In this document: positions 1 to 8,557 of the stretch, piece after piece | Layout of the letters: each line of letters starts with the position of its first letter | Numbering within the stretch: the first letter of the stretch is position 1 | NCBI GenBank assembly: GCA_050742455.1 | Contig: JBOGIG010000063.1 | Span: 1 to 64,000 of the forward strand | Direction: 5' to 3' | DNA: 64,000 nucleotides | DNA from: JBOGIG01 sp050742455 | GTDB lineage: Bacteria > Actinomycetota > Acidimicrobiia > Acidimicrobiales > JBOGIG01 | Position numbers and translations under genes: made by a program | The notes under the pieces: generated by a model | Databases searched by the model: none | Told to the model about the DNA's origin: nothing | What the model saw: only the letters and a program-made list of their open reading frames with translations

Positions 1-45
1 GTCGGCCACCCAGCACACCTCGTCCTCGTGAAACCAGGTGGTCAT
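1..45 (-). CDS. Partial CDS, 5' end only, function unknown
   Basis: An ATG at 45 on the minus strand opens a frame with no stop to the window edge (15 codons, beginning MTTWFHEDEV). It lies 34 bp downstream of the trpA stop on the same strand, so it could be the next gene of the trp operon. No clear ribosome binding site is visible and too little is present to name a family. Confidence 0.3.
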   Translation of the reverse strand, partial: MTTWFHEDEVCWVAD

Positions 46-79
46 TCGGGCCGCTTCACAAAGGTCACAGCCCTGGCCG

Positions 80-910
80 TCAGCCGGCATCGAGCCCGGC
101 CCGCAATTCCGCCACGAACTCCCCTGCTCCCTCGGGGCCGGCTCCGGCCAGCAGGCGGGCGATCAGGGCTGACCCGACAACCACCCCGTCGGCCTCCTGG
201 CATACCCGGCGGGCCTGATCGGCTGTGGAGATCCCAACCCCGATCAACACCGGCTTGTCGGTCACGGCCTTGAGCCGTTTGGCCATCATGGTTGCACTGG
301 CGGCCAGCTCGGAGCGCACTCCGGTCACGCCCATCATGCCCACGCCGTAGACGAAGCCCCGGGACCTCTCACATATCCGAGCCAGGCGCTCAGCCGACGA
401 TGTAGGGGCGGCCAGCATGACCGTCTCCACGCCGGCAGCGTCGGCCTGGGTCGTCCAGTCCTCGCTCTCGTCCAGAGGAAGGTCGGGGATGATAGCCCCG
501 GCCACCCCGGCGTCACGAAGCCACTGGGCAAATCGATACTCGCCCGGCCGGAAGACCACGTTGTAATAGGTCATGACGGCCAAGGGCACGCCGGCATCAA
601 GGTGACGTAATCCATCCATCACGCCCGGTGGCGTAGCTCCCTCGGCCAGGGCCCGGGTCGAGGCCTCCTGGATGACCGGGCCGTCCATGATGGGATCGGA
701 AAAGGGGATGCCGATCTCGATGGCGTCGGCTCCGGCCAAGGCCACCGCTCGCACCACTTCGCGCCAGTCGGGGCCGAGCCCCCCCGTCACATATGGCACC
801 AGCAGCTTGCGACCCTCGTGGCGGGCCGAACGCAGGGTTTTCTCCAGTTCTCCCTGCGCGATCACACCCAGACCGCCGTGGCCGGTGTCGGTGGCGCCCG
901 GCCCAGTCAT
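80..910 (-). CDS. trpA: Tryptophan synthase alpha subunit
   Basis: Cleaves indole-3-glycerol phosphate to indole and glyceraldehyde 3-phosphate and passes the indole to TrpB in the cytoplasmic alpha2beta2 complex. The protein is 276 aa, a TIM barrel close to the usual 268. The signature EIGIPFSDPIMDGP carries the catalytic Glu (E65) and the catalytic Asp (D76, in MDGP), and the phosphate-binding GVGIST segment is near the C-terminus. The first 20 or so residues exceed the E. coli protein and may be a short extension. The ATG overlaps the trpB stop as ATGA, so the two are translationally coupled and probably made in equal amounts. It is the last recognisable trp gene of the cluster here. Confidence 0.97.
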   Translation of the reverse strand: MTGPGATDTGHGGLGVIAQGELEKTLRSARHEGRKLLVPYVTGGLGPDWREVVRAVALAGADAIEIGIPFSDPIMDGPVIQEASTRALAEGATPPGVMDGLRHLDAGVPLAVMTYYNVVFRPGEYRFAQWLRDAGVAGAIIPDLPLDESEDWTTQADAAGVETVMLAAPTSSAERLARICERSRGFVYGVGMMGVTGVRSELAASATMMAKRLKAVTDKPVLIGVGISTADQARRVCQEADGVVVGSALIARLLAGAGPEGAGEFVAELRAGLDAG

Positions 911-2073
911 GCGAGCATCTCCATAGCCTGGGCTGCATCCTTGTCACCCCGACCCGAAAGGGTCACAAGTACCGTGGAGCCCCGCGGGATCTCTTTGCCG
1001 GCTTCCCGGCACAACCACGCAATGGCGTGAGCCGACTCGAAGGCGGGAATTATCCCCTCGGTGCGCGACAGCAGCCTGAAGGCGTCAAGAACCTCGGAGT
1101 CATCCGTCGACACGTATCGGGCACGACCGGTAGCGGCCAGGTGTGCGTGTTCGGGGCCAACGCCGGGATAGTCGAGGCCGGCCGATATGGAATGGGCCTC
1201 CTGGACCTGTCCGAACTCGTCTTGGAGCAGCTCGGAGCGCATGCCGTGAACGACGCCCGGCACCCCGCGGCCGAGGGCCGCTCCCCCGGCCGCTTCCACG
1301 CCGACGAGAGCGGCCTTCGTATCGACGAAGCCGGCGAAGGTCCCGGCAGCATTGGAGCCGCCCCCGACGCATGCCACCACGTAGTCGGGGTCGGCGCCAC
1401 CGAGGAGGCTGCGACATTGATCACGGGCCTCGTCACCGACCGTACGTTGGAACTCTCTGACCATCCACGGATAAGGGTGCGGTCCCATCACCGACCCCAG
1501 GCAATAATGCGTGGTCTCTACGGTGGCCACCCATTCACGCATGGCCTCGTTCACGGCATCCTTCAGTGTCCTGCTACCGCTGCGGACGGTCACCACCGAC
1601 GCCCCCAGAAGGTTCATGCGAAAAACGTTCAGGGCCTGGCGGGCCACGTCCACCTCACCCATGTACACGGTGCACTCCAGGCCGAAAAGGGCTGCCGCCG
1701 TGGCGGTGGCGACTCCGTGTTGGCCGGCCCCCGTTTCGGCAATTACCCGTCCCTTGCCCATGCGCCGCGCCAGCAGAGCCTGGCCTACCACGTTGTTGAT
1801 CTTGTGGGAACCGGTATGGGCCAGGTCCTCGCGCTTGAGGAGCACCTCCACGCCGAGCTGCTCGGACAGACGACGACAACGGGTCACCGGGGTAGGACGC
1901 CCGGCGAAGCGTCTAAGGATGTCGGCGTACTCGCCCCTGAAGGCCACATCGGACCAGGCCTGGCGAAACGCTGTCTCCAGTTCCTCACAGGCCGGAATGA
2001 GGGACTCCGGCACGAACCGTCCGCCGAAGTCGCCAAATCGTCCCCCGGCGCTGGGCTCGCCCATGAGGCTCAA
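907..2073 (-). CDS. trpB: Tryptophan synthase beta subunit
   Basis: PLP enzyme that condenses indole with serine to give tryptophan. Family hallmarks are GRFGDFGGRFVPE at the N-terminus, HTGSHKINN with the Schiff-base Lys (about residue 91), and the glycine-rich phosphate loop GGGSNAAG. About 388 aa, normal for TrpB1. Start choice: a TTG at 2073 overlaps the trpF stop as TTGA and has AGGAGG 7 bp upstream. An in-frame TTG at 2091 lacks a ribosome binding site and the ATG at 2064 is too far from one. The C-terminus couples to trpA by an ATGA overlap. Confidence 0.96.
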   Translation of the reverse strand: MSLMGEPSAGGRFGDFGGRFVPESLIPACEELETAFRQAWSDVAFRGEYADILRRFAGRPTPVTRCRRLSEQLGVEVLLKREDLAHTGSHKINNVVGQALLARRMGKGRVIAETGAGQHGVATATAAALFGLECTVYMGEVDVARQALNVFRMNLLGASVVTVRSGSRTLKDAVNEAMREWVATVETTHYCLGSVMGPHPYPWMVREFQRTVGDEARDQCRSLLGGADPDYVVACVGGGSNAAGTFAGFVDTKAALVGVEAAGGAALGRGVPGVVHGMRSELLQDEFGQVQEAHSISAGLDYPGVGPEHAHLAATGRARYVSTDDSEVLDAFRLLSRTEGIIPAFESAHAIAWLCREAGKEIPRGSTVLVTLSGRGDKDAAQAMEMLA

Positions 2074-2783
2074 CGGAAGTCCTCCTGCCAATCGTAAGGG
2101 TCGACCTCTTCATCGAGGTCGACGCCGCCCTCCGCCAGGGACCCGACGCCCCCAACGACATAGTCGGCCGGTTCGCCGTCGGGATCGGCGTCCTTGGCCG
2201 CCTTGATGAAGGCCTGCAGCTTGAGCGGGTCCTTGTGACCGGGCGACAGCTCCAACCCCGACACGGCGTCGACCCCCCACGGATGGGCCTGACCGATGGC
2301 GTCGGCCACATTGGTTGCATCCAATCCCCCGGCGAGGATCACCCTGGAGCCGAGGCCGGTGCCCTCGACCAGTTTCCAGTCGAACACTTTCCCCGAGCCG
2401 GGAGACGGTGAGTCCAAGAGAATGGCGTTGACCCCAAATTCGCGGGCTCGGCCGATGGTGGCATCCCCCACCGAGAAAGCCTTGATGGAAAAGCCCACCC
2501 TTTCGGCCACCCAGCGGGTGTCCTGTGGCGTCTCGTTGCCGTGGAGTTGGGCTCCCCGCAGACCGTGACGGTGCACGATGTCGACGACGCGCTGGGGGGC
2601 CTCGTCCCGGAATACCCCAACGGTAATTATCTCCGAAGGTAGCCTCTTGGCGATGTCGCCGGCGATGGTCGGTGATATCTGGCGCGGCGATGGGGAAAAT
2701 ATGAATCCAATGGCATCTGCCCCCATGGCCACGGCCAACAGGGCGTCCTCCTCATTGGTCGTGCCACAGATCTTTACGAACAC
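2070..2783 (-). CDS. trpF: Phosphoribosylanthranilate isomerase with an acidic C-terminal tail
   Basis: Amadori rearrangement of phosphoribosylanthranilate to CdRP in tryptophan synthesis. The N-terminus FVKICGTTNEEDA contains the catalytic Cys (C6), and ILLDSPSPGSGKVFDW carries the catalytic Asp. GTG start at 2783, overlapping the trpC stop (TAA at 2774-2776) by 10 bp. At 237 aa it is about 30-40 residues longer than typical TrpF; the extra C-terminal part is rich in Asp, Glu and Gly and lies beyond the last barrel helix. Function of the tail is unknown. Confidence 0.95.
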   Translation of the reverse strand: MFVKICGTTNEEDALLAVAMGADAIGFIFSPSPRQISPTIAGDIAKRLPSEIITVGVFRDEAPQRVVDIVHRHGLRGAQLHGNETPQDTRWVAERVGFSIKAFSVGDATIGRAREFGVNAILLDSPSPGSGKVFDWKLVEGTGLGSRVILAGGLDATNVADAIGQAHPWGVDAVSGLELSPGHKDPLKLQAFIKAAKDADPDGEPADYVVGGVGSLAEGGVDLDEEVDPYDWQEDFR

Positions 2784-3586
2784 GCCAACCGACCCCCGGC
2801 CCCGGCCCTCACCAGATCCGTCATGGCGCGGGCCGGATCGGGCGCCGTGACCAGGGACTCCCCCACCAGAACGGCGTCGTAGCCCGCCTCGTAGAGTCGA
2901 CGGGCAGGATCGGGACCGGAGATGCCCGATTCGGCCACCTTGAGGACACCTGAAGGAATCAAGCCTGCCAGTCGATGGGCTCGTTCGCTATCAACTTCGA
3001 AGGTCACCAGATCCCGTTGGTTGACGCCGATGATCTCGGCTCCCGCATCAACTGCCGCCGCGAGTTCCGCCTCGTCGTGCACCTCGGTCAGGGCGGCCAC
3101 GCCGATGGTGCGCGAGAGGGCCAGAAAGTCGATCAGCTCCACCTCTGAAAGGGCGGCCACGATCAATAGGAGGGCATCTGCCCCCATGAGACGCGCCTCG
3201 CACACGTCGGCGGCGCAAACGGTGAAGTCCTTACGCAGCACGGGCAGCGAGGTGGCGTTCCTGGCCTGAGTGAGATCATCGGGTCCGCCCCCGAAGAACT
3301 TGGCATCGGTCAGTACGGACAAGGCCGAGGCGCCTCCTGCGGCGTATTGGCCGGCCAAACCAGCGGGGTCCAGGTCCAGGCCCAGATCGCCCTTGGACGG
3401 GGAACGGCGCTTGATCTCGCCGATCACGGCCAAGCCGGGACCCGACAGTGATGCAGCAAAGTCCCGAGTGGGCGGGCAGGTCCGGGCCCGCTCCAGGAGT
3501 TCGGAACTGCGCCACTCCGAAGTGTCCACGGAGTCGACGCCGTTGCGGTGCCAGGCCAGGATCGTATCGAGATAGGTGGCCTTCAC
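2774..3586 (-). CDS. trpC: Indole-3-glycerol phosphate synthase
   Basis: Converts CdRP to indole-3-glycerol phosphate. The 270-aa single-domain TIM barrel has VIGEIKRRSPSKGDL (E57, K59 and K65 are active-site or substrate-binding positions) and the LRKDF motif with the general-acid Lys. It is the first gene of trpC-trpF-trpB-trpA. The trpE, trpG and trpD genes are not in the window. It diverges from the response regulator gene across about 60 bp that hold a perfect palindrome. Confidence 0.96.
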   Translation of the reverse strand: MKATYLDTILAWHRNGVDSVDTSEWRSSELLERARTCPPTRDFAASLSGPGLAVIGEIKRRSPSKGDLGLDLDPAGLAGQYAAGGASALSVLTDAKFFGGGPDDLTQARNATSLPVLRKDFTVCAADVCEARLMGADALLLIVAALSEVELIDFLALSRTIGVAALTEVHDEAELAAAVDAGAEIIGVNQRDLVTFEVDSERAHRLAGLIPSGVLKVAESGISGPDPARRLYEAGYDAVLVGESLVTAPDPARAMTDLVRAGAGGRLACS

Positions 3587-3612
3587 GCCCTTAGCCTAGA
3601 GGGCCGGTCCCA

Positions 3613-3630
3613 CACTTTGATAACAAAGTG
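3613..3630. promoter_or_regulatory. Perfect 7-4-7 palindrome between trpC and the response regulator gene
   Basis: CACTTTG, then ATAA, then CAAAGTG. It sits 27 bp from the trpC start codon and 16 bp upstream of the response regulator ATG, in an AT-rich patch of an otherwise GC-rich intergenic region. Position and symmetry fit an operator for a dimeric regulator acting on one or both divergent promoters. A hairpin or chance symmetry remain possible. Confidence 0.45.
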
Positions 3631-3646
3631 GTGCGATCCTGTGGGC

Positions 3647-4327
3647 ATGGTGGGCGACGCCGGGACCATCGTGGTCATCGAGGACGACATCAACATTGCC
3701 GACCTGTTGGACATGTACCTGCGCCAGGAGGGCTTTCGGGTGCTCCAGGCCGCAGATGCCGTAACCGGCCTCGACTTGGTCGATCGGGAACACCCCCGCC
3801 TGGTAGTGATGGACATCGGCCTTCCGGGCCAGATGGATGGCCTGTCTGCCTGTCGTCAGCTTCGCCAGAAGAACGATGTCCCCATCATCATGCTCACCGC
3901 CCGCGACGGCGAAATAGACCGCGTGCTCGGCTTGGAGCTCGGGGCCGACGACTATATGACCAAGCCATTCTCCCCGCGCGAGCTGGTGGCCCGGGTCAGG
4001 GCCGTGCTCCGCCGCAGCGAGGGCCCCGGCCGCGAGGAACCGGAGCACTATGTCCTGGCCGAGGTGGATCTGGACCTGAAGCGTCGGGAGGTGCGGCGCC
4101 ACGACCAGATCGTGGCCCTCACCACCCGGGAATTCAATCTGTTGGCCTTCCTGGTGCGCAATGCCGGACTGGTGCTGACCCGCCGCCAGCTACTCGATGG
4201 AGTATGGGGCCAGGACTGGTACGGGGATGACCGCACAGTCGATGTTCACGTACGCCAACTGCGAAAAAAGCTGGGTGATTCCATTGGCTTGGCCACAATA
4301 TGGGGGGTCGGCTATCGCCTGGGTTGA
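3647..4327 (+). CDS. OmpR/PhoB-family response regulator
   Basis: Two-component transcription factor of 226 aa. The receiver domain (residues 7-120) has the acidic pair E12/D13, phospho-acceptor D56 in VVMDIGLPG, T84 and K106 in MTKPF. The winged-helix DNA-binding domain (about 130-226) ends in the typical DVHVRQLRKKLGD recognition region. The ATG at 3647 was chosen because it begins directly before the first beta strand; the frame is open back to 3548 but that part overlaps trpC and looks non-native. The cognate kinase gene follows after 54 bp. The signal sensed is unknown. Confidence 0.93.
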   Translation: MVGDAGTIVVIEDDINIADLLDMYLRQEGFRVLQAADAVTGLDLVDREHPRLVVMDIGLPGQMDGLSACRQLRQKNDVPIIMLTARDGEIDRVLGLELGADDYMTKPFSPRELVARVRAVLRRSEGPGREEPEHYVLAEVDLDLKRREVRRHDQIVALTTREFNLLAFLVRNAGLVLTRRQLLDGVWGQDWYGDDRTVDVHVRQLRKKLGDSIGLATIWGVGYRLG

Positions 4328-4381
4328 AGTTCTCCCCTGGGTTGAAAGGCGGGGGCGGACCGTGTCCTGGCCGAGGTCCCG

Positions 4382-5857
4382 GTGCGTCGCCGCCTGATCG
4401 CCGCCATTGCCGGAATGGCCGTGCTCATACTCGTGCTTTCGGGCATCGGCACCTTGTTGTTGGCCAAGCGAGCCGCCAGCAATGACACCCGCCGACAGAT
4501 CCAGACCATCACCCGGGCCATCGCCCGGGCCACTGCCGCCGGTCACGTCATCAGTGACCTCCGACTCATCCGCACCGCGGCCCGCCTCGACGGGGCGGCG
4601 TTCCTGCCCGTCGACGCCCTGGGCCGGATCACCGGCACCCCCCCATCCGGATTGACCCTGGCACAGTTGGAGCCCGATCGGCTCTTGGCTGGCCAGACCG
4701 TTATATCCGCCATGGGATCCCTCGAATACGGAGCCGAGATGGTGGTCGTGCACCTCCTAGCCAGCCCATCCCCGAGCACTGCCGGCACCGCTCAATCCGG
4801 CACCGCTCAATCCGGCACCGCCCAATCCGGCACCGCCCAATCCGGCACGGCCCCGACCAGGGTGCGCCTGAGTCGCCAGATCGTGGTCCTGACCAGGAAG
4901 GTACCCCCGGTGACCTTTACCGGCGGCTACCTCATCCTGGCCGGCATCATCCTGGGGGCCAGTGTCATAGTGGCCTTCCGCCTGGCCCGGCGCATCACGC
5001 GACCCCTCACCCAAGCGGTGGCAACCACCCGACTCATCGCCGGGGGGAACCTCCAGGCTCAAGTGCTTGTCCGCCCCGGTGACTATCCCGAGCTGGCCGG
5101 ACTGGGCCACTCCATCAATTCCATGGCTTCGGCCCTGGAGCGGTCACGGGGCTTGGAGCGCCAATTCCTGATGTCTGTGTCCCACGACTTGCGAACTCCC
5201 CTCACCTCCATTAGGGGATACGCCGAGGCCATCGCCGACGGAACCGCTCCCGACGTCCACCGAGCCTCGCTCATCATCGCCGGCGAATCCAAGCGACTAG
5301 AACGCTTGGTCGGAGATCTCCTGGAGCTGGCAAAGCTCGACGCCCGGCGATTCTCCCTCACCCTTCGTCCCGTTGATATCACCGACGTGGTGGCCGACGT
5401 GGCCGAAGGTTTTCGCCCGTCCATGTCGGGGGCGGGATTGGCCCTGCACATCGAACTGGTCCCCGACCGTGAACTGTGGGCACGAATCGACCCTGACCGC
5501 CTTGCCCAGTGCGTGGCCAACCTCATTGAGAACGCCTTCAACTTTGCCCGTGGTTACGTCCTGGTACGAGCCGAGCGCGGACCGGCGCCCGGTGTGCTGT
5601 CGGTCGCCGTATCCGACGACGGGCCGGGCATAGCCGCCGATCAGCTCACCACGATCTTCAATCGCAACTTCACCGCTTCTCCAGTTCGCCAGGCGACCCG
5701 CCATGTCGGATCGGGGTTAGGTTTGACTATTGTCAAGGAGCTGGTGGAAGCCATGGGAGGCTCGGTACAAGCCCATTCACCGGCCGACAGAGCAACGGGG
5801 ACACGTGTGGTCATATGTCTGAAGGAACTGGACAACATCGTCCCCGACCAACATTGA
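4382..5857 (+). CDS. Sensor histidine kinase with a repeat-bearing extracytoplasmic domain
   Basis: Membrane-bound partner of the upstream response regulator; 491 aa, GTG start. Order: TM1 (about 5-28), a roughly 150-residue extracytoplasmic domain, TM2 (about 183-203), HAMP, HisKA with phosphorylated H268 in SVSHDLRTP, then HATPase_c with the N-box NLIENAFNFA, the DDGPGI motif and GSGLGLTIVKE. The sensor domain contains a run of GTAQS units encoded by a 15-bp tandem repeat just before TM2. The sensed ligand cannot be deduced. Confidence 0.93.
   Translation: MRRRLIAAIAGMAVLILVLSGIGTLLLAKRAASNDTRRQIQTITRAIARATAAGHVISDLRLIRTAARLDGAAFLPVDALGRITGTPPSGLTLAQLEPDRLLAGQTVISAMGSLEYGAEMVVVHLLASPSPSTAGTAQSGTAQSGTAQSGTAQSGTAPTRVRLSRQIVVLTRKVPPVTFTGGYLILAGIILGASVIVAFRLARRITRPLTQAVATTRLIAGGNLQAQVLVRPGDYPELAGLGHSINSMASALERSRGLERQFLMSVSHDLRTPLTSIRGYAEAIADGTAPDVHRASLIIAGESKRLERLVGDLLELAKLDARRFSLTLRPVDITDVVADVAEGFRPSMSGAGLALHIELVPDRELWARIDPDRLAQCVANLIENAFNFARGYVLVRAERGPAPGVLSVAVSDDGPGIAADQLTTIFNRNFTASPVRQATRHVGSGLGLTIVKELVEAMGGSVQAHSPADRATGTRVVICLKELDNIVPDQH
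4784..4843. repeat. 15-bp tandem repeat, 4 copies, inside the histidine kinase gene
   Basis: Unit GGCACCGCTCAATCC (last two copies have CCC for CTC), encoding GTAQS four times. Its length is a multiple of three, so copy-number change would lengthen or shorten the linker before TM2 without a frameshift. Confidence 0.9.
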
Positions 5858-5967
5858 CTGTTGGACCATTGACTGTCGGAACATTGACCGTCGTGACATT
5901 GACGTCGGAACATTGACGTCGGAACATCGACCGTCGTGACATTGACGTCGGAACATCGACCGGTCAG
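5851..5967. repeat. Array of eight degenerate 14-16 bp direct repeats in the intergenic region
   Basis: Units begin at 5851, 5865, 5881, 5896, 5910, 5924, 5939 and 5953, with consensus about ACATTGACNGTCGGA. Three units (5896, 5910, 5939) are identical. The first contains the histidine kinase stop codon; the array ends just before the AGGAG ribosome binding site of the acyl-CoA ligase gene. It could be a binding array for a regulator or a simple tandem expansion. Confidence 0.85.
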
Positions 5968-5981
5968 AACAGGAGAACAAC

Positions 5982-7646
5982 ATGGCTAGCGGCGAAATCG
6001 AGGCCGATACGGGCACCGGCTCAGTCCGCTCCGGGGCCGGCGAGACTGAGGCCGACCCGGTGGGTCCGGAGTCGTTCTCCCTAGCCGCCATAGTCCGCCA
6101 ATACGCCCGGATCTGCCCTACCTCGCCCATGCTGACCATGGGTGATCGCACCATCTCGTGGGGCGGTCACCACACCAGGTCCAATCAGGTGGGCCAAGCC
6201 CTGATCGAGGCCGGAGTAGGCCCCGAGGACCGGGTGGCTTTCATCGACAAGAACGGCCCGGAGTATTTCGAGGTGCTCTTTGGCGGCTCAAAGATCCGAG
6301 CCGTCAACGTGGCCGTGAATTGGCGTCTGGCACCGGCCGAGATGGCCCAGATCATCAATGACGCCCAGGCCAAGGTGCTGTTCGTAGGGCAGGAGTTCTT
6401 CTCTGCGGTCGACGCCATTGCATCACAATTAGGCACCGTGACTACGATCGTCGCACTGGTCTCCCCCGGCCCGGAACGGCGAGCGTCTGGCTGGATGGAA
6501 TACGAGTCGTGGGTATCCGCCCAACCCGATGTCGACCCGGCCGCATCACCCGGTCCCGCCGACGTGGCCATGCAGCTGTATACATCCGGGACGACAGGCC
6601 TACCGAAAGGAGTGATGCTGACCAACGCCAACCTGGGCGCCCTGATACCCGAGGGGGCCAGGGAATTGGGGGTGGACGGATCCTCGGTTTCCATGGTGGC
6701 CATGCCCCTGTTCCACATCGGCGGCTCGGGGTGGTCGCTGCTGGGCCTGGCTTACGGGGCACACAGCGTGATCATCAGAGACATCGATCCGACCGAGATC
6801 TTCGATGCCATCGCCCGGCACCGGGTGAGCCACACCTTTGTCGTCCCTGCCGTCCTGATGCTGCTGCTGGCCCAACCCAGCTGTGCGCAGGCCGACTTCT
6901 CCAGTCTTGAGATCGTCGCCTATGGCGCCTCACCCATCACCGAGAAGGTTTTGACGGCATCGGTAGAGCTGTTCAAGTGTGGCTTCGTGCAGCTCTATGG
7001 CATGACCGAGACGACGGGGGCCATCACCCTGCTGCGGGCGGCAGAGCACGATCCCGGCGGACCTCACCCAGAGCGACTCCGCTCGTGTGGCGTGCCCTTC
7101 GCCCACGTCCGCATCAGAATCGTGGATCCAGCAACCGGCCAGGACGTTCCCGTCGGGGCGGTCGGAGAGCTGTGGACATCGTCGACGCAGAACATGGCGG
7201 GCTACTGGCACGATGAAGCGGCCACCGCCGAGACCATCGACTCTCAGGGTTGGCTGCGCACCGGAGACGCCGGGTACCTCGACCCCGACGGCTTCGTCTA
7301 CCTGCATGACCGGGTGAAGGACATGATTGTTTCAGGGGGCGAGAACATCTACCCGGCCGAGGTCGAGAACGTGTTGATGTCCCACCCCGACGTTGCCGAC
7401 GTGGCCGTGATAGGCGTGCCGAGCCCGCAATGGGGCGAGACCGTCAAGGCCATAGTGATCCCGGTGTCGGACTCGAGCCCGGATGCGCTCGACATCATTT
7501 CCTTCTGCCGGGCGGGCCTGGCCCACTACAAGTGCCCGACATCGGTGGACTTCGTCATCGAATTGCCCCGAAATCCTTCGGGCAAGCTGCTAAAGCGCCA
7601 GATCCGCGGGCCCTACTGGGCCGACTACGACCGCCAGATAAATTGA
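5982..7646 (+). CDS. Acyl-CoA synthetase (AMP-forming, FadD-like)
   Basis: Adenylates a carboxylic acid and transfers it to CoA. The 554-aa protein has the P-loop YTSGTTGLPKGVM (about 199-211), YGMTETTG, GWLRTGDAGYLDPDG with the hinge at DRVKDMIVSGGENIYPAEVE, and the C-terminal catalytic Lys in RNPSGKLLKR. ATG at 5982 with AGGAG 6 bp upstream. The first 35 residues are an extra, acidic and probably disordered extension. Substrate is not predictable; two alpha/beta hydrolase genes follow with overlapping starts, suggesting a small acyl or ester catabolic operon. Confidence 0.92.
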   Translation: MASGEIEADTGTGSVRSGAGETEADPVGPESFSLAAIVRQYARICPTSPMLTMGDRTISWGGHHTRSNQVGQALIEAGVGPEDRVAFIDKNGPEYFEVLFGGSKIRAVNVAVNWRLAPAEMAQIINDAQAKVLFVGQEFFSAVDAIASQLGTVTTIVALVSPGPERRASGWMEYESWVSAQPDVDPAASPGPADVAMQLYTSGTTGLPKGVMLTNANLGALIPEGARELGVDGSSVSMVAMPLFHIGGSGWSLLGLAYGAHSVIIRDIDPTEIFDAIARHRVSHTFVVPAVLMLLLAQPSCAQADFSSLEIVAYGASPITEKVLTASVELFKCGFVQLYGMTETTGAITLLRAAEHDPGGPHPERLRSCGVPFAHVRIRIVDPATGQDVPVGAVGELWTSSTQNMAGYWHDEAATAETIDSQGWLRTGDAGYLDPDGFVYLHDRVKDMIVSGGENIYPAEVENVLMSHPDVADVAVIGVPSPQWGETVKAIVIPVSDSSPDALDIISFCRAGLAHYKCPTSVDFVIELPRNPSGKLLKRQIRGPYWADYDRQIN

Positions 7647-8557
7647 GCGCAGCCGCACCGGCCGGCAGCTATCCCCGGGCATCGGCCCCCCAACGAACCC
7701 GCCGGGTCGACGCCTACGGCCTCAGCCTGGCCGTGTACGAATGGGGCGAGCCCGATGCCCCGCCCCTGCTCCTGGCCCACGGGGGCTTTGACTTTGCCCG
7801 AACCTTCGATGTCTATGCCCCCCTCATTGCTGCTGGAGGCTGGAGGGTGGTGTCGTGGGACCAGAGGGGACACGGTGATTCGCAACACGCCACCCTCTAC
7901 AACTGGGAGGCTGACGCTCGCGATGCCCTGGTCGTCATGGATACCATTGGGCCCGAACCCATGCCGGTGATGGGTCACTCCAAGGGGGGTGGGGTGCTTC
8001 TTCAACTGGCAGAGGCCTGCCCCCACCGGGTTTCCAAGCTCATCAATCTGGACGGCCTTCCGTCCCGGCGCCACCGACCCGACGTGGCCGACCATCAGCG
8101 CACCAAGCTGCTCGACGGGGAATTGAGCGGGTGGCTGGACCACCGGCGCCAAGCCCACGAAGCCCGGCGACGACCCGACACCATCGAAGGCCTGGCCCGA
8201 CGTCGGGCTCGGATGAACAGCCGCTTGAGCCACCAATGGCTGTGCTACCTGGTCACGGTGGGGGCATCACAGACCGAGGATGGCTGGCGTTGGAAGATCG
8301 ACCCGTCACTGCGAATGGGCGGCTTCGGGCCGTGGCGCCCCGAATGGTCCCTCATGCGCCTGCCCAGCCTGGGAATGCCAATCCTGGCAATCCTGGGCCT
8401 CGAGCCCGAGGCCATGGGCTGGGGAACCAAGCCCGACGACGTCAGGCCCTACCTACCCCCAGGGGCGGATATGGTCGCTCTCGAAGGTGTCGGTCACTTT
8501 GTCCACATCGAGGACCCCGACCGAGTGGCGGGCATGGCCCTGGACTTTCTGTCGTGA
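7643..8557 (+). CDS. Alpha/beta hydrolase, catalytic residues present
   Basis: 304 aa. TTG start at 7643 overlaps the ligase stop as TTGA; the first recognisable fold element is the strand before LLLAHGGFDFA. It has WDQRGHGDS, the nucleophile elbow GHSKGG (Ser), and a C-terminal GVGHFVHIEDP with the catalytic His. Resembles esterases, epoxide hydrolases and haloalkane dehalogenases of the general alpha/beta fold; the exact substrate is unknown. Coupled at the 3' end to a second, degenerate hydrolase through GTGA. Confidence 0.85.
   Translation: MSAAAPAGSYPRASAPQRTRRVDAYGLSLAVYEWGEPDAPPLLLAHGGFDFARTFDVYAPLIAAGGWRVVSWDQRGHGDSQHATLYNWEADARDALVVMDTIGPEPMPVMGHSKGGGVLLQLAEACPHRVSKLINLDGLPSRRHRPDVADHQRTKLLDGELSGWLDHRRQAHEARRRPDTIEGLARRRARMNSRLSHQWLCYLVTVGASQTEDGWRWKIDPSLRMGGFGPWRPEWSLMRLPSLGMPILAILGLEPEAMGWGTKPDDVRPYLPPGADMVALEGVGHFVHIEDPDRVAGMALDFLS

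Noticed and set aside
7430..7642. Extended N-terminus of the first hydrolase
   Set aside because: It is the out-of-frame end of the acyl-CoA ligase gene; the TTG at 7643 gives a normal hydrolase.
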